NCBI RefSeq assembly: GCF_041435495.1
Contig: NZ_CP108644.1
Coordinates: forward strand, 2,170,001-2,234,000
Direction: 5' to 3'
Length of the DNA: 64,000 nucleotides
DNA from: Streptomyces sp. NBC_01116
GTDB lineage: Bacteria > Actinomycetota > Actinomycetes > Streptomycetales > Streptomycetaceae
Each line of letters begins with the position of its first letter. Position 1 is the stretch's first letter. Positions 1 through 8,845 of this stretch are shown here, piece after piece. A program made the position numbers and the translations under genes. The notes beneath the pieces were generated by a model that did not search any database, had not been told where the DNA came from, and worked only from the letters and a program-made list of their open reading frames with translations.

Positions 1-109
1 CGACGCCGGGATGGGCGGCCAGCGCGGGGGCCTGGGTCTCGCGTGCCCAGGGGCCGGTGCCGAGGAGGCCGATGCGCAGGGGTGCGGTGGTGCCGGGAGC
101 TGAGTCCAT
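1..109 (-). CDS. Gfo/Idh/MocA-type oxidoreductase, N-terminal fragment
   Basis: Only the first 36 codons are in the window; the gene continues past base 1. The peptide begins MDSAPGTTAPLRIGLLGTG and continues PWARETQAPALAAHPGV. The LRIGLLGTG stretch is the first beta strand and GxGxxG-type dinucleotide-binding loop of Gfo/Idh/MocA NAD(P)-dependent oxidoreductases. The following 'APALAAHPGV' fits the helix and second strand of that Rossmann fold. The ATG at 109 is the natural start. It is divergent from glnII, with about 215 bp between them. The substrate cannot be told from this fragment. Confidence 0.7.
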   Translation of the reverse strand, partial: MDSAPGTTAPLRIGLLGTGPWARETQAPALAAHPGV

Positions 110-222
110 GGAGCCAGTGTGCCGGGCGCGGCGGACAGTGGTGCACGTGAACCCCGTATACGACGCGGAGGGATTCGACGAGCGGCGGACGACGGTCCCG
201 ACGCGGCTCTCCTCCAACGAAG

Positions 223-247
223 GAAACCTCGGTAACACGGGGTTCAC
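223..247 (+). promoter_or_regulatory. Possible GlnR-type nitrogen box upstream of glnII
   Basis: The glnII upstream region contains GAAAC (223-227), GTAAC (232-236), six bases, then TTCAC (243-247). The GTnAC-n6 arrangement resembles half of the actinomycete GlnR consensus, and glnII is a known GlnR target in Streptomyces coelicolor. The second half-site matches poorly, so this is a weak candidate. Confidence 0.3.
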
Positions 248-324
248 ATCAGGGCAACGGACGGGAAATCGCGTCTTGCCAAGCTGCGCCGCATAGACCG
301 CTGCACCCGCAAAGGATGGCGTCC

Positions 325-1359
325 GTGACGTTCAAGGCTGAGTACATCTGGATCGACGGCACCGAGCCGACCGCCAAGCTTCGCTCCAAGACGAAGATCA
401 TGGACGGTGCTCCGTCGGGAGACGTGGCGGATCTGCCCATCTGGGGCTTCGACGGCTCCAGCACCAACCAGGCCGAGGGCCACGCGTCCGACCGGGTGCT
501 GAAGCCCGTCTTCACCTGTCCGGACCCGATCCGCGGCGGCGCGGACATCCTCGTCCTGTGCGAGGTCTTCAACATCGACATGACGCCTCACGAGTCCAAC
601 ACGCGTGCCGCGCTGCGCCCGCTCGCCGAGCGGTTCGCGGGCCAGGACCCGATCTTCGGCATCGAGCAGGAGTACACCTTCTTCGACGGCCACCGGCCGC
701 TCGGCTTCCCCGAGGGCGGCTTCCCGGCCGCGCAGGGCGGCTACTACTGCGGCGTCGGCGCTGACGAGATCTTCGGCCGCGACATCGTGGAGAAGCACCT
801 CGACAACTGCCTGACGGCGGGGCTCGGCATCTCCGGCATCAACGCCGAGGTCATGCCCGGCCAGTGGGAGTTCCAGGTGGGCCCGCTGTCCCCGCTGGAG
901 GTCTCCGACCAGCTGTGGGTGGCCCGTTGGCTGCTCTACCGCACCGCCGAGGACTTCGACGTGTCCGCCACCCTGGACCCGAAGCCGGTCAAGGGCGACT
1001 GGAACGGAGCCGGCGCGCACACCAACTTCTCCACCCGCGCCATGCGCGAGGGCTACGACGCGATCATCACCGCGTGCGAGTCGCTGGGCGAGGGCTCCAA
1101 GCCGCTGGACCACGTGAAGAACTACGGCGCGGGCATCGACGACCGGCTCACCGGCCTGCACGAGACCGCCCCGTGGAACGAGTACAGCTACGGCGTCTCC
1201 AACCGCGGCGCCTCGGTCCGTATCCCGTGGCAGGTCGAGCAGGACCGGAAGGGTTACATCGAGGACCGCCGGCCCAACGCCAACGTCGACCCGTACGTCG
1301 TCACACGGCTGATGGTCGACACCTGCTGCACCGCGCTGGAGAAGGCCGGCCAGGTCTGA
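325..1359 (+). CDS. glnII: Glutamine synthetase type II (glutamate-ammonia ligase)
   Basis: This enzyme makes glutamine from glutamate, ammonia and ATP in the cytoplasm. It is a eukaryote-like GSII of about 344 residues, much shorter than GSI (about 450-470). Visible family motifs include GFDGSSTNQAEG, NAEVMPGQWEFQVGP (metal/substrate region), NGAGAHTNFST and NRGASVRIP (ATP/glutamate site), and a C-terminal RRPNANVDPYVV. An ATG exists at 316, but the Shine-Dalgarno-like AAAGGA (311-316) overlaps it and sits 8 bases before the GTG at 325, which gives the usual GSII N-terminus (VTFKAEYIWIDG). It is monocistronic, with a strong terminator directly downstream. GSII enzymes are not adenylylated by GlnE. 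Function is near certain. Confidence 0.97.
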   Translation: MTFKAEYIWIDGTEPTAKLRSKTKIMDGAPSGDVADLPIWGFDGSSTNQAEGHASDRVLKPVFTCPDPIRGGADILVLCEVFNIDMTPHESNTRAALRPLAERFAGQDPIFGIEQEYTFFDGHRPLGFPEGGFPAAQGGYYCGVGADEIFGRDIVEKHLDNCLTAGLGISGINAEVMPGQWEFQVGPLSPLEVSDQLWVARWLLYRTAEDFDVSATLDPKPVKGDWNGAGAHTNFSTRAMREGYDAIITACESLGEGSKPLDHVKNYGAGIDDRLTGLHETAPWNEYSYGVSNRGASVRIPWQVEQDRKGYIEDRRPNANVDPYVVTRLMVDTCCTALEKAGQV

Positions 1360-1382
1360 TCCCGACGCCGACCACGTGACGA

Positions 1383-1410
1383 GGGGCCCGCCGGTTCGCC
1401 GGCGGGCCCC
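1383..1410 (+). terminator. Rho-independent-type terminator of glnII
   Basis: A perfect 12-bp GC stem (GGGGCCCGCCGG and its complement) closes on a TTCG tetraloop and begins 23 bases after the glnII stop. It is followed by TTCC rather than a long U-tract, as is common in Streptomyces. Confidence 0.85.
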
Positions 1411-1543
1411 TTCCGCGTGGGCGGTGACGGCCGGGCATGAGGCCGGGCGTACGGCCGGGCGTGAGGAAGGTTACGCAAAGGGTCCGTATCGACGGGTGAG
1501 AGGAGTCTGATGCACGGCCGCGATGTCTGCTTCAATGGAGCAC

Positions 1544-1663
1544 ATGGCCAGCTACCAGCACATCGCGTCGGGTCGCAGCGACCTCGAACCGTTCTGGCCT
1601 TCCCGTCAGCACCATGATTTCGACCGGGTGTGTTGCCGCGCGTGGAACGCGCAGGCCCACTAA
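1544..1663 (+). CDS. Small ORF of 39 codons
   Basis: An ATG at 1544 opens a 39-residue reading frame ending in TAA at 1663. It starts MASYQHIASGRSDLEPFW and ends DRVCCRAWNAQAH. GGAG lies just upstream (1537-1540). The peptide is rich in aromatic residues, His, Arg and Cys, which is atypical for random GC-rich reading frames. It lies 81 bases before the winged-helix gene at 1745 in the same direction, so it could be a leader peptide or a small protein of its own. I recognise no family. Confidence 0.45.
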   Translation: MASYQHIASGRSDLEPFWPSRQHHDFDRVCCRAWNAQAH

Positions 1664-1744
1664 AGCCGCTCACCCCGGCCTTCGGTCCGCGCGCACGACG
1701 CAAGTCCGTCCCTGACGACTCCTCGCGCGAAAGAGCTGACCCTC

Positions 1745-2404
1745 ATGGCGAACACCCGTCCCTTCTCCGCCGCGTCCGCCGCCACCGCGGCGCCCCCGGC
1801 GGCCGCTGCGGCCCGTCCCACCGCCCGCTCCCTCCCCGCCCACCCGAACCGGCACCGGCTGCGCGCGGTCGACCGTGACGAGGTCGCCGCACCGGCCGAC
1901 GTGGCGGACTTCCTCCCGCCCGGGGCCACCTGGCTGCCCGCCCCGCAGCACACCCTGCCCACCCTGCCCGGTCAGCCGCCGATGATCGGCTACCTGGTGC
2001 TCGTGCCGGCCGACCAGCAGCCGGCGCTCGCGGGAGCCGTCGCGGCCTCCCGGCTCCGGCCGGGCGGCTCGCCGTTCCCCCAGCAGCCGGAGCCCGACCG
2101 GGCGGCCGACGAGGGGGCGCCCGCCGGTCCGGTCCGGATCGACGCCACCCGGCGTACGGCTTCGGTCGACGGCGTCGCCCTCGACCTCACGTACCTGGAG
2201 TTCGAGCTGCTGTCCCATCTGGTGGCGCATCCGCACCGGGTGCACACCCGCGACCAGTTGGTGACGACGGTGTGGGGATACGGGCACGTGGGCGACGGGC
2301 GCACCGTCGACGTCCATGTCGCCCGGCTGCGCCGCAAGCTCGGTGCGGAGTACCGCCGTTCGATCCAGACGGTCCGGCGGGTCGGGTACAAGTACACGCC
2401 CTGA
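1745..2404 (+). CDS. Winged-helix (OmpR/PhoB-type) DNA-binding protein without a receiver domain
   Basis: This is a 219-residue protein. Residues 1-120 are Ala/Pro-rich and show no phosphoacceptor receiver. The C-terminal 95 residues form a trans_reg_C winged helix: RTASVDGVALDLTYLEFELL, then HPHRVHTRDQLVTTVWG, then a recognition helix RTVDVHVARLRRKL and a wing ending VRRVGYKYTP. It therefore binds DNA but is not a classic response regulator. It is transcribed alone, after a small ORF, and ends in a bidirectional terminator shared with the convergent MMPL gene. The targets are unknown. Confidence 0.85.
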   Translation: MANTRPFSAASAATAAPPAAAAARPTARSLPAHPNRHRLRAVDRDEVAAPADVADFLPPGATWLPAPQHTLPTLPGQPPMIGYLVLVPADQQPALAGAVAASRLRPGGSPFPQQPEPDRAADEGAPAGPVRIDATRRTASVDGVALDLTYLEFELLSHLVAHPHRVHTRDQLVTTVWGYGHVGDGRTVDVHVARLRRKLGAEYRRSIQTVRRVGYKYTP

Positions 2405-2431
2405 CCCGCTCGGCCCACCCGGAACGTCCGG

Positions 2432-2473
2432 CGGCCCCGGACCACGGTTCCTCCTCACCGTGGTCCGGGGCCG
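2432..2473. terminator. Bidirectional terminator between convergent genes
   Basis: A perfect 16-bp stem (CGGCCCCGGACCACGG and complement) with a 10-base loop lies between the winged-helix gene, which ends at 2404, and the MMPL gene on the other strand, which ends at 2484. Its position suits termination from both sides. Confidence 0.85.
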
Positions 2474-2483
2474 TCCGGGCGTC

Positions 2484-4649
2484 TCAGAGCCTCCGGCCCG
2501 CCGGAGCGGGGGGACTCACCGGGGCGGAGGTGCTCACCGGTGCGGCCTGCTCGCCATATCCCTCATGGTTCTCCTCCTCCAGGCCCGGCAGGCGCGAAAG
2601 GCCGCGCGGGGTGCGCCAGTTGCGCTCGCCCAGAAGCAGCATCACGGAGGGCAGCAGCACCATCCGTACGACGGTGGCGTCCAGCAGCACCGCGACCGCG
2701 AGGCCGACGCCCATCTGCTGCATGTCCTGCATGGACAGGGTGCCGAACACCGCGAACACCGCCACCATGATGGCCGCCGCTCCGGTGACCGCCCCGGCGG
2801 TGCGCCGGATGCCGGTCTCGATCGCGGCCCGGTTGTCCAGGCCGCCGCCGCGCGCCTCCCGGATCCGGGAGACGACGAACACGTGGTAGTCCATCGACAG
2901 GCCGAACAGGACGACGAGGACGAACAGCGGCATCCACGCCTCGATCGCGCCGACCCCCTCCGAGCCGATGAGCGACGCGCCCCAGCCGTGCTGGAAGACG
3001 GCGGTCATCACACCGTAGGAGGCGGCCACCGAGAGCAGGTTGAGGACGATGGACGTCACGGCGATGACGTAGCTGCGGAAGCAGAACAGCATCAGCAGGA
3101 AGGTGACCGCCGTGATGAAGGCGAAGACCGGGACGATGCCGCGCCGGAGCTGGTCGTTGAAGTCGACCGATCCGGCGGTCTCCCCGGTGACGTGGGTCTT
3201 CGCCCCGGTGCCGTCGAACGCGGCGGGCAGGCGCTTCTCGCGCAGTTCGGTGAGGTCGGCGGTGCCGCCCGGGAGGGGGATCTCGATCTCGGCGACGTTC
3301 TCGGCGCGGTGGACGGTGACGTCCTCGAATCCGTCGAGGGCCGCGGTCACCCCGGGGGCGGCGATGTCGGGCGCGGTGACGACGACGAGGGCGGGGGCGG
3401 GGCCGCCGGGGAAGCTCTCGGTGATGCGGCTGTGGGCGATGGAGAGCTGCGAGTCGGAGCCGAACTGCTTCTCCAGGCCGAGCGATTCGGTCTTCATGCC
3501 GAGGGCGGGCGCGGCGAGGGCGAGCAGCAGGACGACGGCGGCGACGGCGAAGGCGCGGGGCCGGGCGAGTACGGGGCCCAGGACCCGGCCGACGATGCGG
3601 CCGCTGCCGGCCCGGCCGTGCTGGGCACGGCGGTTCAGCAGCGGGACGCGGCCCGCGTCGATCCGGTCGCCGAGCCAGGAGAGCAGGGCGGGCAGGACGG
3701 TGACCGAGCCGAGCATGGCGATGAACACGACGATGATCGTGGCGAGCGCGAAGCCCTTGAACAGCAGGAGCCCGGAGAGGAACATGCCGCCCATCGCGAC
3801 CATCACGGTGAGGCCGGAGACGAGCACCGCCCGGCCGCTGGTGGCGGCCGCGATGCGCAGGGCGGTCTCGGCGTCCCGTCCGGCGGCGCGTTCGTCGCGT
3901 TCGCGGCGCAGGTAGAAGAGGCAGTAGTCGACGCCGACGGCGAAGCCCATCAGGAACATCACCGAGTACGTGGTCTGGAACAGGTGCAGTTGGTGGCTGG
4001 CGATGGACAGGAGGCCGAAGGCGGCCATGCACGCGGTGAGGGCGAGCCCGACCGGGAGCAGGGCGGCGACGACCGCGCCGAAGGCGACGAGGAGGATGCC
4101 GAGGGCCAGGGGTACGGCGGTGAACTCGGCCTTCCTGAAGTCCTCGGCCAGCAGGTCGCCGAGCCACTTGCCCGCGCTGGCCTCGCCGAACTGGTGGATC
4201 TCGGCGCCCGGGTGGTCCTCGCCCACGGCGGCGACCGCGTCCAGGACGGGTTGGACGCGATCGGAGGAGGTGGCGGCCTCGCCCTTCATCTCGAAGGCGA
4301 TCAGGGCGTCCTTGCCGTCCTCGGAGGCGACGGGCGGGGCGATGTTCTGTGCTTCGCCGGTCTCCCGCAGGGCGTCGGCGAGGGCGTCGGCGGCCGGCTT
4401 CCAGTCGCCGGCGGCGGGGGCGGAGACCATGACGAGTTCGCCCGCGGGCTTGTCGAGTCCGGCGTCGAGGAGGATCTGCTCGGCGCGGGCGGACTCGCCC
4501 GCGCCGTTCTCCGCGTCGGTCATCTCGACCATGCCGGTGGCCCCGCCGATGCCCGTGGCGAGCACGACGAAGAGCAGCCAGCCGAGTACGGCCGTCCTGC
4601 GATGGTGGGTGCTCCACACGCCGATGCGTGCGGCGAGATTGCGCCTCAT
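2484..4649 (-). CDS. MMPL family RND-type transporter
   Basis: This 721-residue inner-membrane protein has the two-fold RND layout. A first membrane helix near residues 18-37 is followed by a large extracytoplasmic domain and a block of about five helices. A second extracytoplasmic domain (about 390-510) and a second helix block (about 520-680) follow. MMPL proteins export lipids or hydrophobic compounds using the proton gradient. Motifs include GFAVGVDYCLFYL and the paired FGLSMDYHVFVVSRIRE, which carry the membrane Asp-Tyr of the MMPL relay. GGGGGAG precedes the ATG at 4649. It is divergent from the histidine kinase at 4892, which may regulate it. The substrate is unknown. Confidence 0.92.
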   Translation of the reverse strand: MRRNLAARIGVWSTHHRRTAVLGWLLFVVLATGIGGATGMVEMTDAENGAGESARAEQILLDAGLDKPAGELVMVSAPAAGDWKPAADALADALRETGEAQNIAPPVASEDGKDALIAFEMKGEAATSSDRVQPVLDAVAAVGEDHPGAEIHQFGEASAGKWLGDLLAEDFRKAEFTAVPLALGILLVAFGAVVAALLPVGLALTACMAAFGLLSIASHQLHLFQTTYSVMFLMGFAVGVDYCLFYLRRERDERAAGRDAETALRIAAATSGRAVLVSGLTVMVAMGGMFLSGLLLFKGFALATIIVVFIAMLGSVTVLPALLSWLGDRIDAGRVPLLNRRAQHGRAGSGRIVGRVLGPVLARPRAFAVAAVVLLLALAAPALGMKTESLGLEKQFGSDSQLSIAHSRITESFPGGPAPALVVVTAPDIAAPGVTAALDGFEDVTVHRAENVAEIEIPLPGGTADLTELREKRLPAAFDGTGAKTHVTGETAGSVDFNDQLRRGIVPVFAFITAVTFLLMLFCFRSYVIAVTSIVLNLLSVAASYGVMTAVFQHGWGASLIGSEGVGAIEAWMPLFVLVVLFGLSMDYHVFVVSRIREARGGGLDNRAAIETGIRRTAGAVTGAAAIMVAVFAVFGTLSMQDMQQMGVGLAVAVLLDATVVRMVLLPSVMLLLGERNWRTPRGLSRLPGLEEENHEGYGEQAAPVSTSAPVSPPAPAGRRL

Positions 4650-4891
4650 GCGTTTCTCCCCCGGAGGTAAGCGTCGGGTAAGTGATCGGGACGCTTCGAA
4701 TCTAGGAATCGGACACGGCCCGCCCCAGCCGCCGGAACCCCCGGTCGCGGAGGCGTAGGGGGCGGGTCGGGGGGTGGTGCCAGGTACACCCCCGCCGGGT
4801 GGTGGACCGGCTGACGCGGCGGGGCGGGGCCGGGTGAGACTGGCACCCGGACCGGGACCGGCCCGGCTCCGGTGAGGGGGAGAGACCCGCG

Positions 4892-6160
4892 ATGAAGGTG
4901 TTCTCTGGACGGCTGCGGCCGGCGGCGACGGCGGCGGGGCGCGGACTGTTCCTGTCGGTGGCCGGGCTGGCGGCGTCCATCACTCTGTTCGTGCTCGCGG
5001 TGCTCTCGATCGTCTTCGTCCTGCTGGGCGTCGGCGTGTTCACCACCCCGGTCGTGCTGGAGGCGGTCCGCAAGCACGCCAACCAGCGGCGGCTGTGGGC
5101 GGCGACGTGGTCATACGTACGGATTCCGGTCCCGTACCGGCCGTTCCCGAAGGATCTGCGGACGGGTGTCACCGGTCAGGTGGAGCGCACCACGCTGATG
5201 CTGAAGGACCCGGCGACCTGGCGGGACCTGCTGTGGCTGCTGATGGACATGACGGCCGGCACGGTGCTGGCGGTCCTGGCGGCGGCCCTGATGATCTACC
5301 CGGTGGAGGGCCTCGTCCTGGCGGCGGGGCTGTGGCGGGTGTTCCGGGACGATCCGTACTGGTACGGGTTCGTGCCGGTGGACAGCCAGGCGACGGGCAT
5401 CTCGGCCCTGGCGCTGGGGGTCGTGCTCTTCCACCTGGGGATGCGGGCCTCCGGACCGCTGCTGCGGGCGCACTTCCTGCTCGCCCGTACGCTGCTGGGG
5501 CCGAGCCGGGACGAGAGGCTGGCCCAGCGCGTCGAGCGGCTGACCGAGACCCGGCACGAGGCCGTGGACACCGCCGCGTCCGAGCTGCGCCGCATCGAAC
5601 GGGACCTGCACGACGGGGCGCAGGCGCGGCTGGTCGCGATGGGCATGAACCTGGGCACGATCGAGGCGCTGATCGAGAAGGACCCGGCGCAGGCGAAGAG
5701 GATGCTGGCGATGGCCCGGGAGTCCTCCGCCGAGGCCCTCACCGAACTGCGGGACCTGGTCCGGGGCATCCACCCGCCGGTCCTGGCGGAGCGGGGTCTC
5801 GGCGACGCGGTCAAGGCGCTGGCCCTGCGGCTGCCGGTCGCCTCCGAGGTGACGGTGGAGCTGTCGGGGCGGGCACAGGCCCCGGTGGAGTCGGCGGCGT
5901 ACTTCGCGGTCAGCGAGGCCCTGACGAACACGGTGAAGCACGCGGAGGCGGAGCGGATCCACGTGGACGTGCACCACGCGGAGGGGATGCTGCGGATCTC
6001 CGTGACGGACGACGGCAGGGGCGGCGCGGTCGTCGGATCGGGCTCGGGGCTGAGCGGAATCGAACGGCGACTGGGTACATTCGACGGCATCCTGGCCGTC
6101 AGCAGTCCCGCGGGCGGTCCCACCATGGTGACCATGGAGATTCCTTGCGAGTTGTCCTAG
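4892..6160 (+). CDS. Membrane sensor histidine kinase (HisKA_3/NarL class)
   Basis: This 422-residue kinase has an N-terminal membrane sensor with helices near 23-56, 112-145 and 170-190. A HisKA_3 dimerisation/phosphoacceptor region contains RIERDLHDGAQARLVAMGM with His240. The HATPase_c domain has the N-box 'AVSEALTNTVKHAEAERIHV' and the G-box 'VTDDGRGGA...GLSGIERRL'. It autophosphorylates on His and passes the phosphate to the regulator encoded immediately downstream, whose start overlaps this gene's end. GGGGGAGAGA precedes the ATG. The signal is unknown; the divergent MMPL gene is a plausible target of the pair. Confidence 0.94.
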   Translation: MKVFSGRLRPAATAAGRGLFLSVAGLAASITLFVLAVLSIVFVLLGVGVFTTPVVLEAVRKHANQRRLWAATWSYVRIPVPYRPFPKDLRTGVTGQVERTTLMLKDPATWRDLLWLLMDMTAGTVLAVLAAALMIYPVEGLVLAAGLWRVFRDDPYWYGFVPVDSQATGISALALGVVLFHLGMRASGPLLRAHFLLARTLLGPSRDERLAQRVERLTETRHEAVDTAASELRRIERDLHDGAQARLVAMGMNLGTIEALIEKDPAQAKRMLAMARESSAEALTELRDLVRGIHPPVLAERGLGDAVKALALRLPVASEVTVELSGRAQAPVESAAYFAVSEALTNTVKHAEAERIHVDVHHAEGMLRISVTDDGRGGAVVGSGSGLSGIERRLGTFDGILAVSSPAGGPTMVTMEIPCELS

Positions 6161-6792
6161 CCGAAGATCTCTTCCTGCTGCGCGACGGCCTGGTGCGCAT
6201 GCTGGAGGCGTACGACTTCGAGATCGCCGCGGCTGTGGAGACCGGGCCGGAACTGACCAAGGCACTCGCGGAGTTGGAGCCGGACGTCGCCGTCGTCGAC
6301 GTCCGGCTCCCGCCGTCCCACACCGACGAGGGCCTCCAGTGCGCCCTGGCCGCCCGCCGGGCGCGGCCGGGGCTTCCGGTACTGGTGCTCTCTCAGCACG
6401 TGGAGCAGTTGTACGCGCGGGAGCTGCTGGCCGACGGCAACGGCGGCATCGGCTATCTGCTGAAGGACCGGGTCTTCGACGCGGACCAGTTCATCGACGC
6501 GGTACGGCGGGTGGCGGCGGGCGGCACGGCGATGGATCCGCAGGTCATCTCCCAGCTCCTGTCGCGCCGTTCGCGGGACGAGCCGATGGGCGGCCTCACC
6601 CCGCGCGAGCGGGAGGTGATGGGGCTGGTGGCCCAGGGCCGCTCCAACGCCGCCATCGCCTCGCAGTTGGTGATCACGGAGCGGGCGGTGGCCAAGCACA
6701 CGTCGAACATCTTCGGCAAGCTGGACCTGCCCCCGTCGGACGACGACAACCGCCGGGTGCTGGCGGTGCTGGCGTATCTGGACCACGGCTGA
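6145..6792 (+). CDS. NarL/LuxR-type response regulator
   Basis: This is a 215-residue regulator. The receiver domain (about 1-125) has the acidic pocket at 'AED' near residue 8, phosphoacceptor Asp52 in VAVVDVRLPPSHTDEG, and conserved Lys in 'GYLLKDRV'. The C-terminal LuxR helix-turn-helix reads GLTPREREVMGLVAQGRSNA, then ITERAVAKHTSNIFGKL. The best start is TTG 6145, giving LRVVLAEDLFLLRDG. It overlaps the last 16 bases of the kinase gene, and GGAG lies 5 bases upstream (6136-6139). The pair is therefore translationally coupled. Targets are unknown. Confidence 0.93.
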   Translation: MRVVLAEDLFLLRDGLVRMLEAYDFEIAAAVETGPELTKALAELEPDVAVVDVRLPPSHTDEGLQCALAARRARPGLPVLVLSQHVEQLYARELLADGNGGIGYLLKDRVFDADQFIDAVRRVAAGGTAMDPQVISQLLSRRSRDEPMGGLTPREREVMGLVAQGRSNAAIASQLVITERAVAKHTSNIFGKLDLPPSDDDNRRVLAVLAYLDHG

Positions 6793-6821
6793 TCCCGCAC
6801 CCCGGACCCCGGACCCCGGGC

Positions 6822-7577
6822 TCAGGGGTGGGCCACGGCCAGACTCACGAGGTACGCCTCCTCGACCTCGCCGTCCGGAAACAGCGCGGTCAGCAGGGCC
6901 CGTTCGCGGTCGAAGAAGTCACGCACCCCGACCGGGTCGCCGATCAGGAAGTCGGAGTGGGTGGCCAGGTTGGCGACATGGGCGTCGACCGGTACGCGGC
7001 GGCTCCACGCGACCAGCCGGGTGCGGAAGTCGAGCCCCTCGGGCAGCGCGGCCCGGAAGCGGGCCCGGTGGGACGGGACGGCGGGGACCTCCGCCCCGAA
7101 GAAGACCCGCATCCGGTTCTCCTGGTCGACGAGCCACTCCACGTCGGGGTCGCCGTCGTTCCACCAGAGCGCCAGCGCCCCGCCGGGGCGCAGCACCCGG
7201 CGGACCTCGGGGATCGAGCGGGCCGGGTCGGTCCAGTGCCACGCCTGGGCGTACGTGATCAGGTCCATGGAACCGGTCCGCAGCGGCAGGTTGTTCCCGT
7301 CGCCCCGGACCAGCGGCACGTCCGGCAGCCCCCGGCGGAACTGCCCGGCCATCCCGTCGCCCGGCTCCACCGCCGTGACCCGGGCCCCGCGCTCGTACAG
7401 CCGTGCCGTGCCGAGACCCGTACCCGCTCCGACGTCCGCGACCCGGGCTCCGGCGAGCGGCAGTCCGGCCAGCTCCTCGACGGCGTCGAACAGGGCGGGC
7501 GGGTAGGAGGGGCGGTGCGCGTCGTAGGCGGCGGCGATGGCGTCGAAGGAGCGGGCCTGTACGGATCTCGTTGTCAT
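6822..7577 (-). CDS. Class I SAM-dependent methyltransferase (Methyltransf_11 type)
   Basis: This is a cytoplasmic methyltransferase of about 251 residues. Motif I is VADVGAGTGLGTARLYERGA, motif II/III includes AVEPGDGMAGQFRR and DLITYAQAWHWTD, followed by 'RVLRPGGALALWW'. The start chosen, ATG 7577 (MTTRSVQARSFDAIAAAYD), gives the normal N-terminus of this family. A GGAGG lies almost against it, so spacing is poor, and an in-frame ATG at 7658 also exists. It is convergent with the response regulator. The 'AQAWHWTD' signature is typical of small-molecule methyltransferases, but the substrate is not identifiable. Confidence 0.88.
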   Translation of the reverse strand: MTTRSVQARSFDAIAAAYDAHRPSYPPALFDAVEELAGLPLAGARVADVGAGTGLGTARLYERGARVTAVEPGDGMAGQFRRGLPDVPLVRGDGNNLPLRTGSMDLITYAQAWHWTDPARSIPEVRRVLRPGGALALWWNDGDPDVEWLVDQENRMRVFFGAEVPAVPSHRARFRAALPEGLDFRTRLVAWSRRVPVDAHVANLATHSDFLIGDPVGVRDFFDRERALLTALFPDGEVEEAYLVSLAVAHP

Positions 7578-7702
7578 CCCTCCATGATGTTGCAGACGAA
7601 GTCCGGGGTGAAAGGCAATACCGACCGGCTTCTCCGTGAGAGATCCAAAGTGGGCCATTCTTGGGTAGGTTGACCACCCAGGCGGACGTCATGGGGGCTG
7701 TG

Positions 7703-8845
7703 ATGGGATCGGCGGACAGGCAGGAACGGCTGGGCGTGGTGTTCGTCCACGGCTTCCGCTCATCGGCGGAGATGTGGAATCCGCTCATCGCGTCGATCGA
7801 GCAGGATGACGGCCTGAAGGGCGTCACCGCACTGCCCTTCACCTACGACACCCGTCTGTGGCAAGTCGTCCCCGTGCGCAGGATTCCCGCTTTCGACACC
7901 GTGGCCGACAGTTTGAAGGAGTTCCTGGACACCGAAGCCGAGGTCTTCGACCGCCTGATGCTGGTCTGTCACAGCCAGGGCGGGCTGGTGGCCCAGCGCT
8001 TCCTGGCCCGGATGCTCGCCGAGGGACGCGGCAGGGACCTGGCCCGTATCCGGCGAGTCGTGCTCTTCGCCTGCCCGAACAACGGCTCTCAGCTGGCCCT
8101 GTCCCTGCGTCGGGGATTGCTGTCACGCAACCCGCAGGAAAGCCAGCTGAGGCCGCTGAACCAACAGATTGCTGATACCCAGCGCATCGTCCTGCGTGAC
8201 ATCGTCAACGCGCGGGAGACAACGGCCCGGACGAGTCCGATCCCGTTCTCGGTCTACGCCGGCGAGACCGACAACGTGGTGACACCTGCTTCCGCGCTCG
8301 GCACCTTCCCCGACACCGCTGTCCTCCCCGGCGGCCATTCCGGCATCGTGCGGTCGCCCCGCGCGTACTCCACGCTCAGGCGCCTCGTCCTCACGGGCAC
8401 CGGGATCCCCTTCACCACCAGCCCCATCACCGGTGCGGCGGCCGAGCAGGAGCCTGTTCCTGCCGCCCCGGCGAACCTGAGTTCCGCGACGAACGGCCCA
8501 CCCACCGCGCCGAAGCCCGTGGAAGCCGTGCCGGAGAGCCCTCCCAGCGTCTTTCCCGACACGATCGACATCGTGCGGGTGGCCGAACAGGTCTCCGACA
8601 TGGACGACCCCGACTTCCGGCGGCGGGTGATCGGCCTGGTGCGAAGCACCTTGGAACCGGAGGCGGGCTTCTCTCCCGCTTTCCGGGCCCATCCGCGTGA
8701 TCACCTGCTGGAGATCGTGGAGCGCTGCCAGACCCACCGTCTGCGTGCCGCCGCGCTCGCCGCCTTCCGCGACGCCGTCACCGTCCTGCGTCCCGACGAT
8801 GCCGCCACAGCCACGTTGGGCGCGATGATCAGGGACCCGGAATGA
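7703..8845 (+). CDS. Alpha/beta-hydrolase (lipase-like) with C-terminal effector-associated-type domain
   Basis: This is a 380-residue protein from ATG 7703 (GGGGG 5 bases upstream; ATG 7691 and 7661 are alternatives). Residues 9-230 form an alpha/beta-hydrolase: VVFVHGFRSSAEMW supplies the oxyanion region, the nucleophile elbow is LVCHSQGG (Ser91), and the probable acid and base are Asp190 (AGETDNVV) and His212 (PGGHSGIV). A Pro/Ala-rich linker (about 240-283) follows. A helical C-terminal domain (about 285-380, with IVRVAEQVSDMDDPDFRRRV) resembles effector-associated domain 2 of conflict systems. A similar domain occurs near the N-terminus of the next protein, so the two may dock. Its stop overlaps the next start (ATGA). 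Predicted role: membrane-lipid or ester-cleaving effector (inference). Confidence 0.8.
   Translation: MGSADRQERLGVVFVHGFRSSAEMWNPLIASIEQDDGLKGVTALPFTYDTRLWQVVPVRRIPAFDTVADSLKEFLDTEAEVFDRLMLVCHSQGGLVAQRFLARMLAEGRGRDLARIRRVVLFACPNNGSQLALSLRRGLLSRNPQESQLRPLNQQIADTQRIVLRDIVNARETTARTSPIPFSVYAGETDNVVTPASALGTFPDTAVLPGGHSGIVRSPRAYSTLRRLVLTGTGIPFTTSPITGAAAEQEPVPAAPANLSSATNGPPTAPKPVEAVPESPPSVFPDTIDIVRVAEQVSDMDDPDFRRRVIGLVRSTLEPEAGFSPAFRAHPRDHLLEIVERCQTHRLRAAALAAFRDAVTVLRPDDAATATLGAMIRDPE

Noticed and set aside
2316..4670. A 784-codon plus-strand open reading frame opposite the MMPL gene
   Set aside because: Low-complexity Gly/Asp/Glu/His translation without motifs; it overlaps the winged-helix gene and is antisense to a clear transporter.
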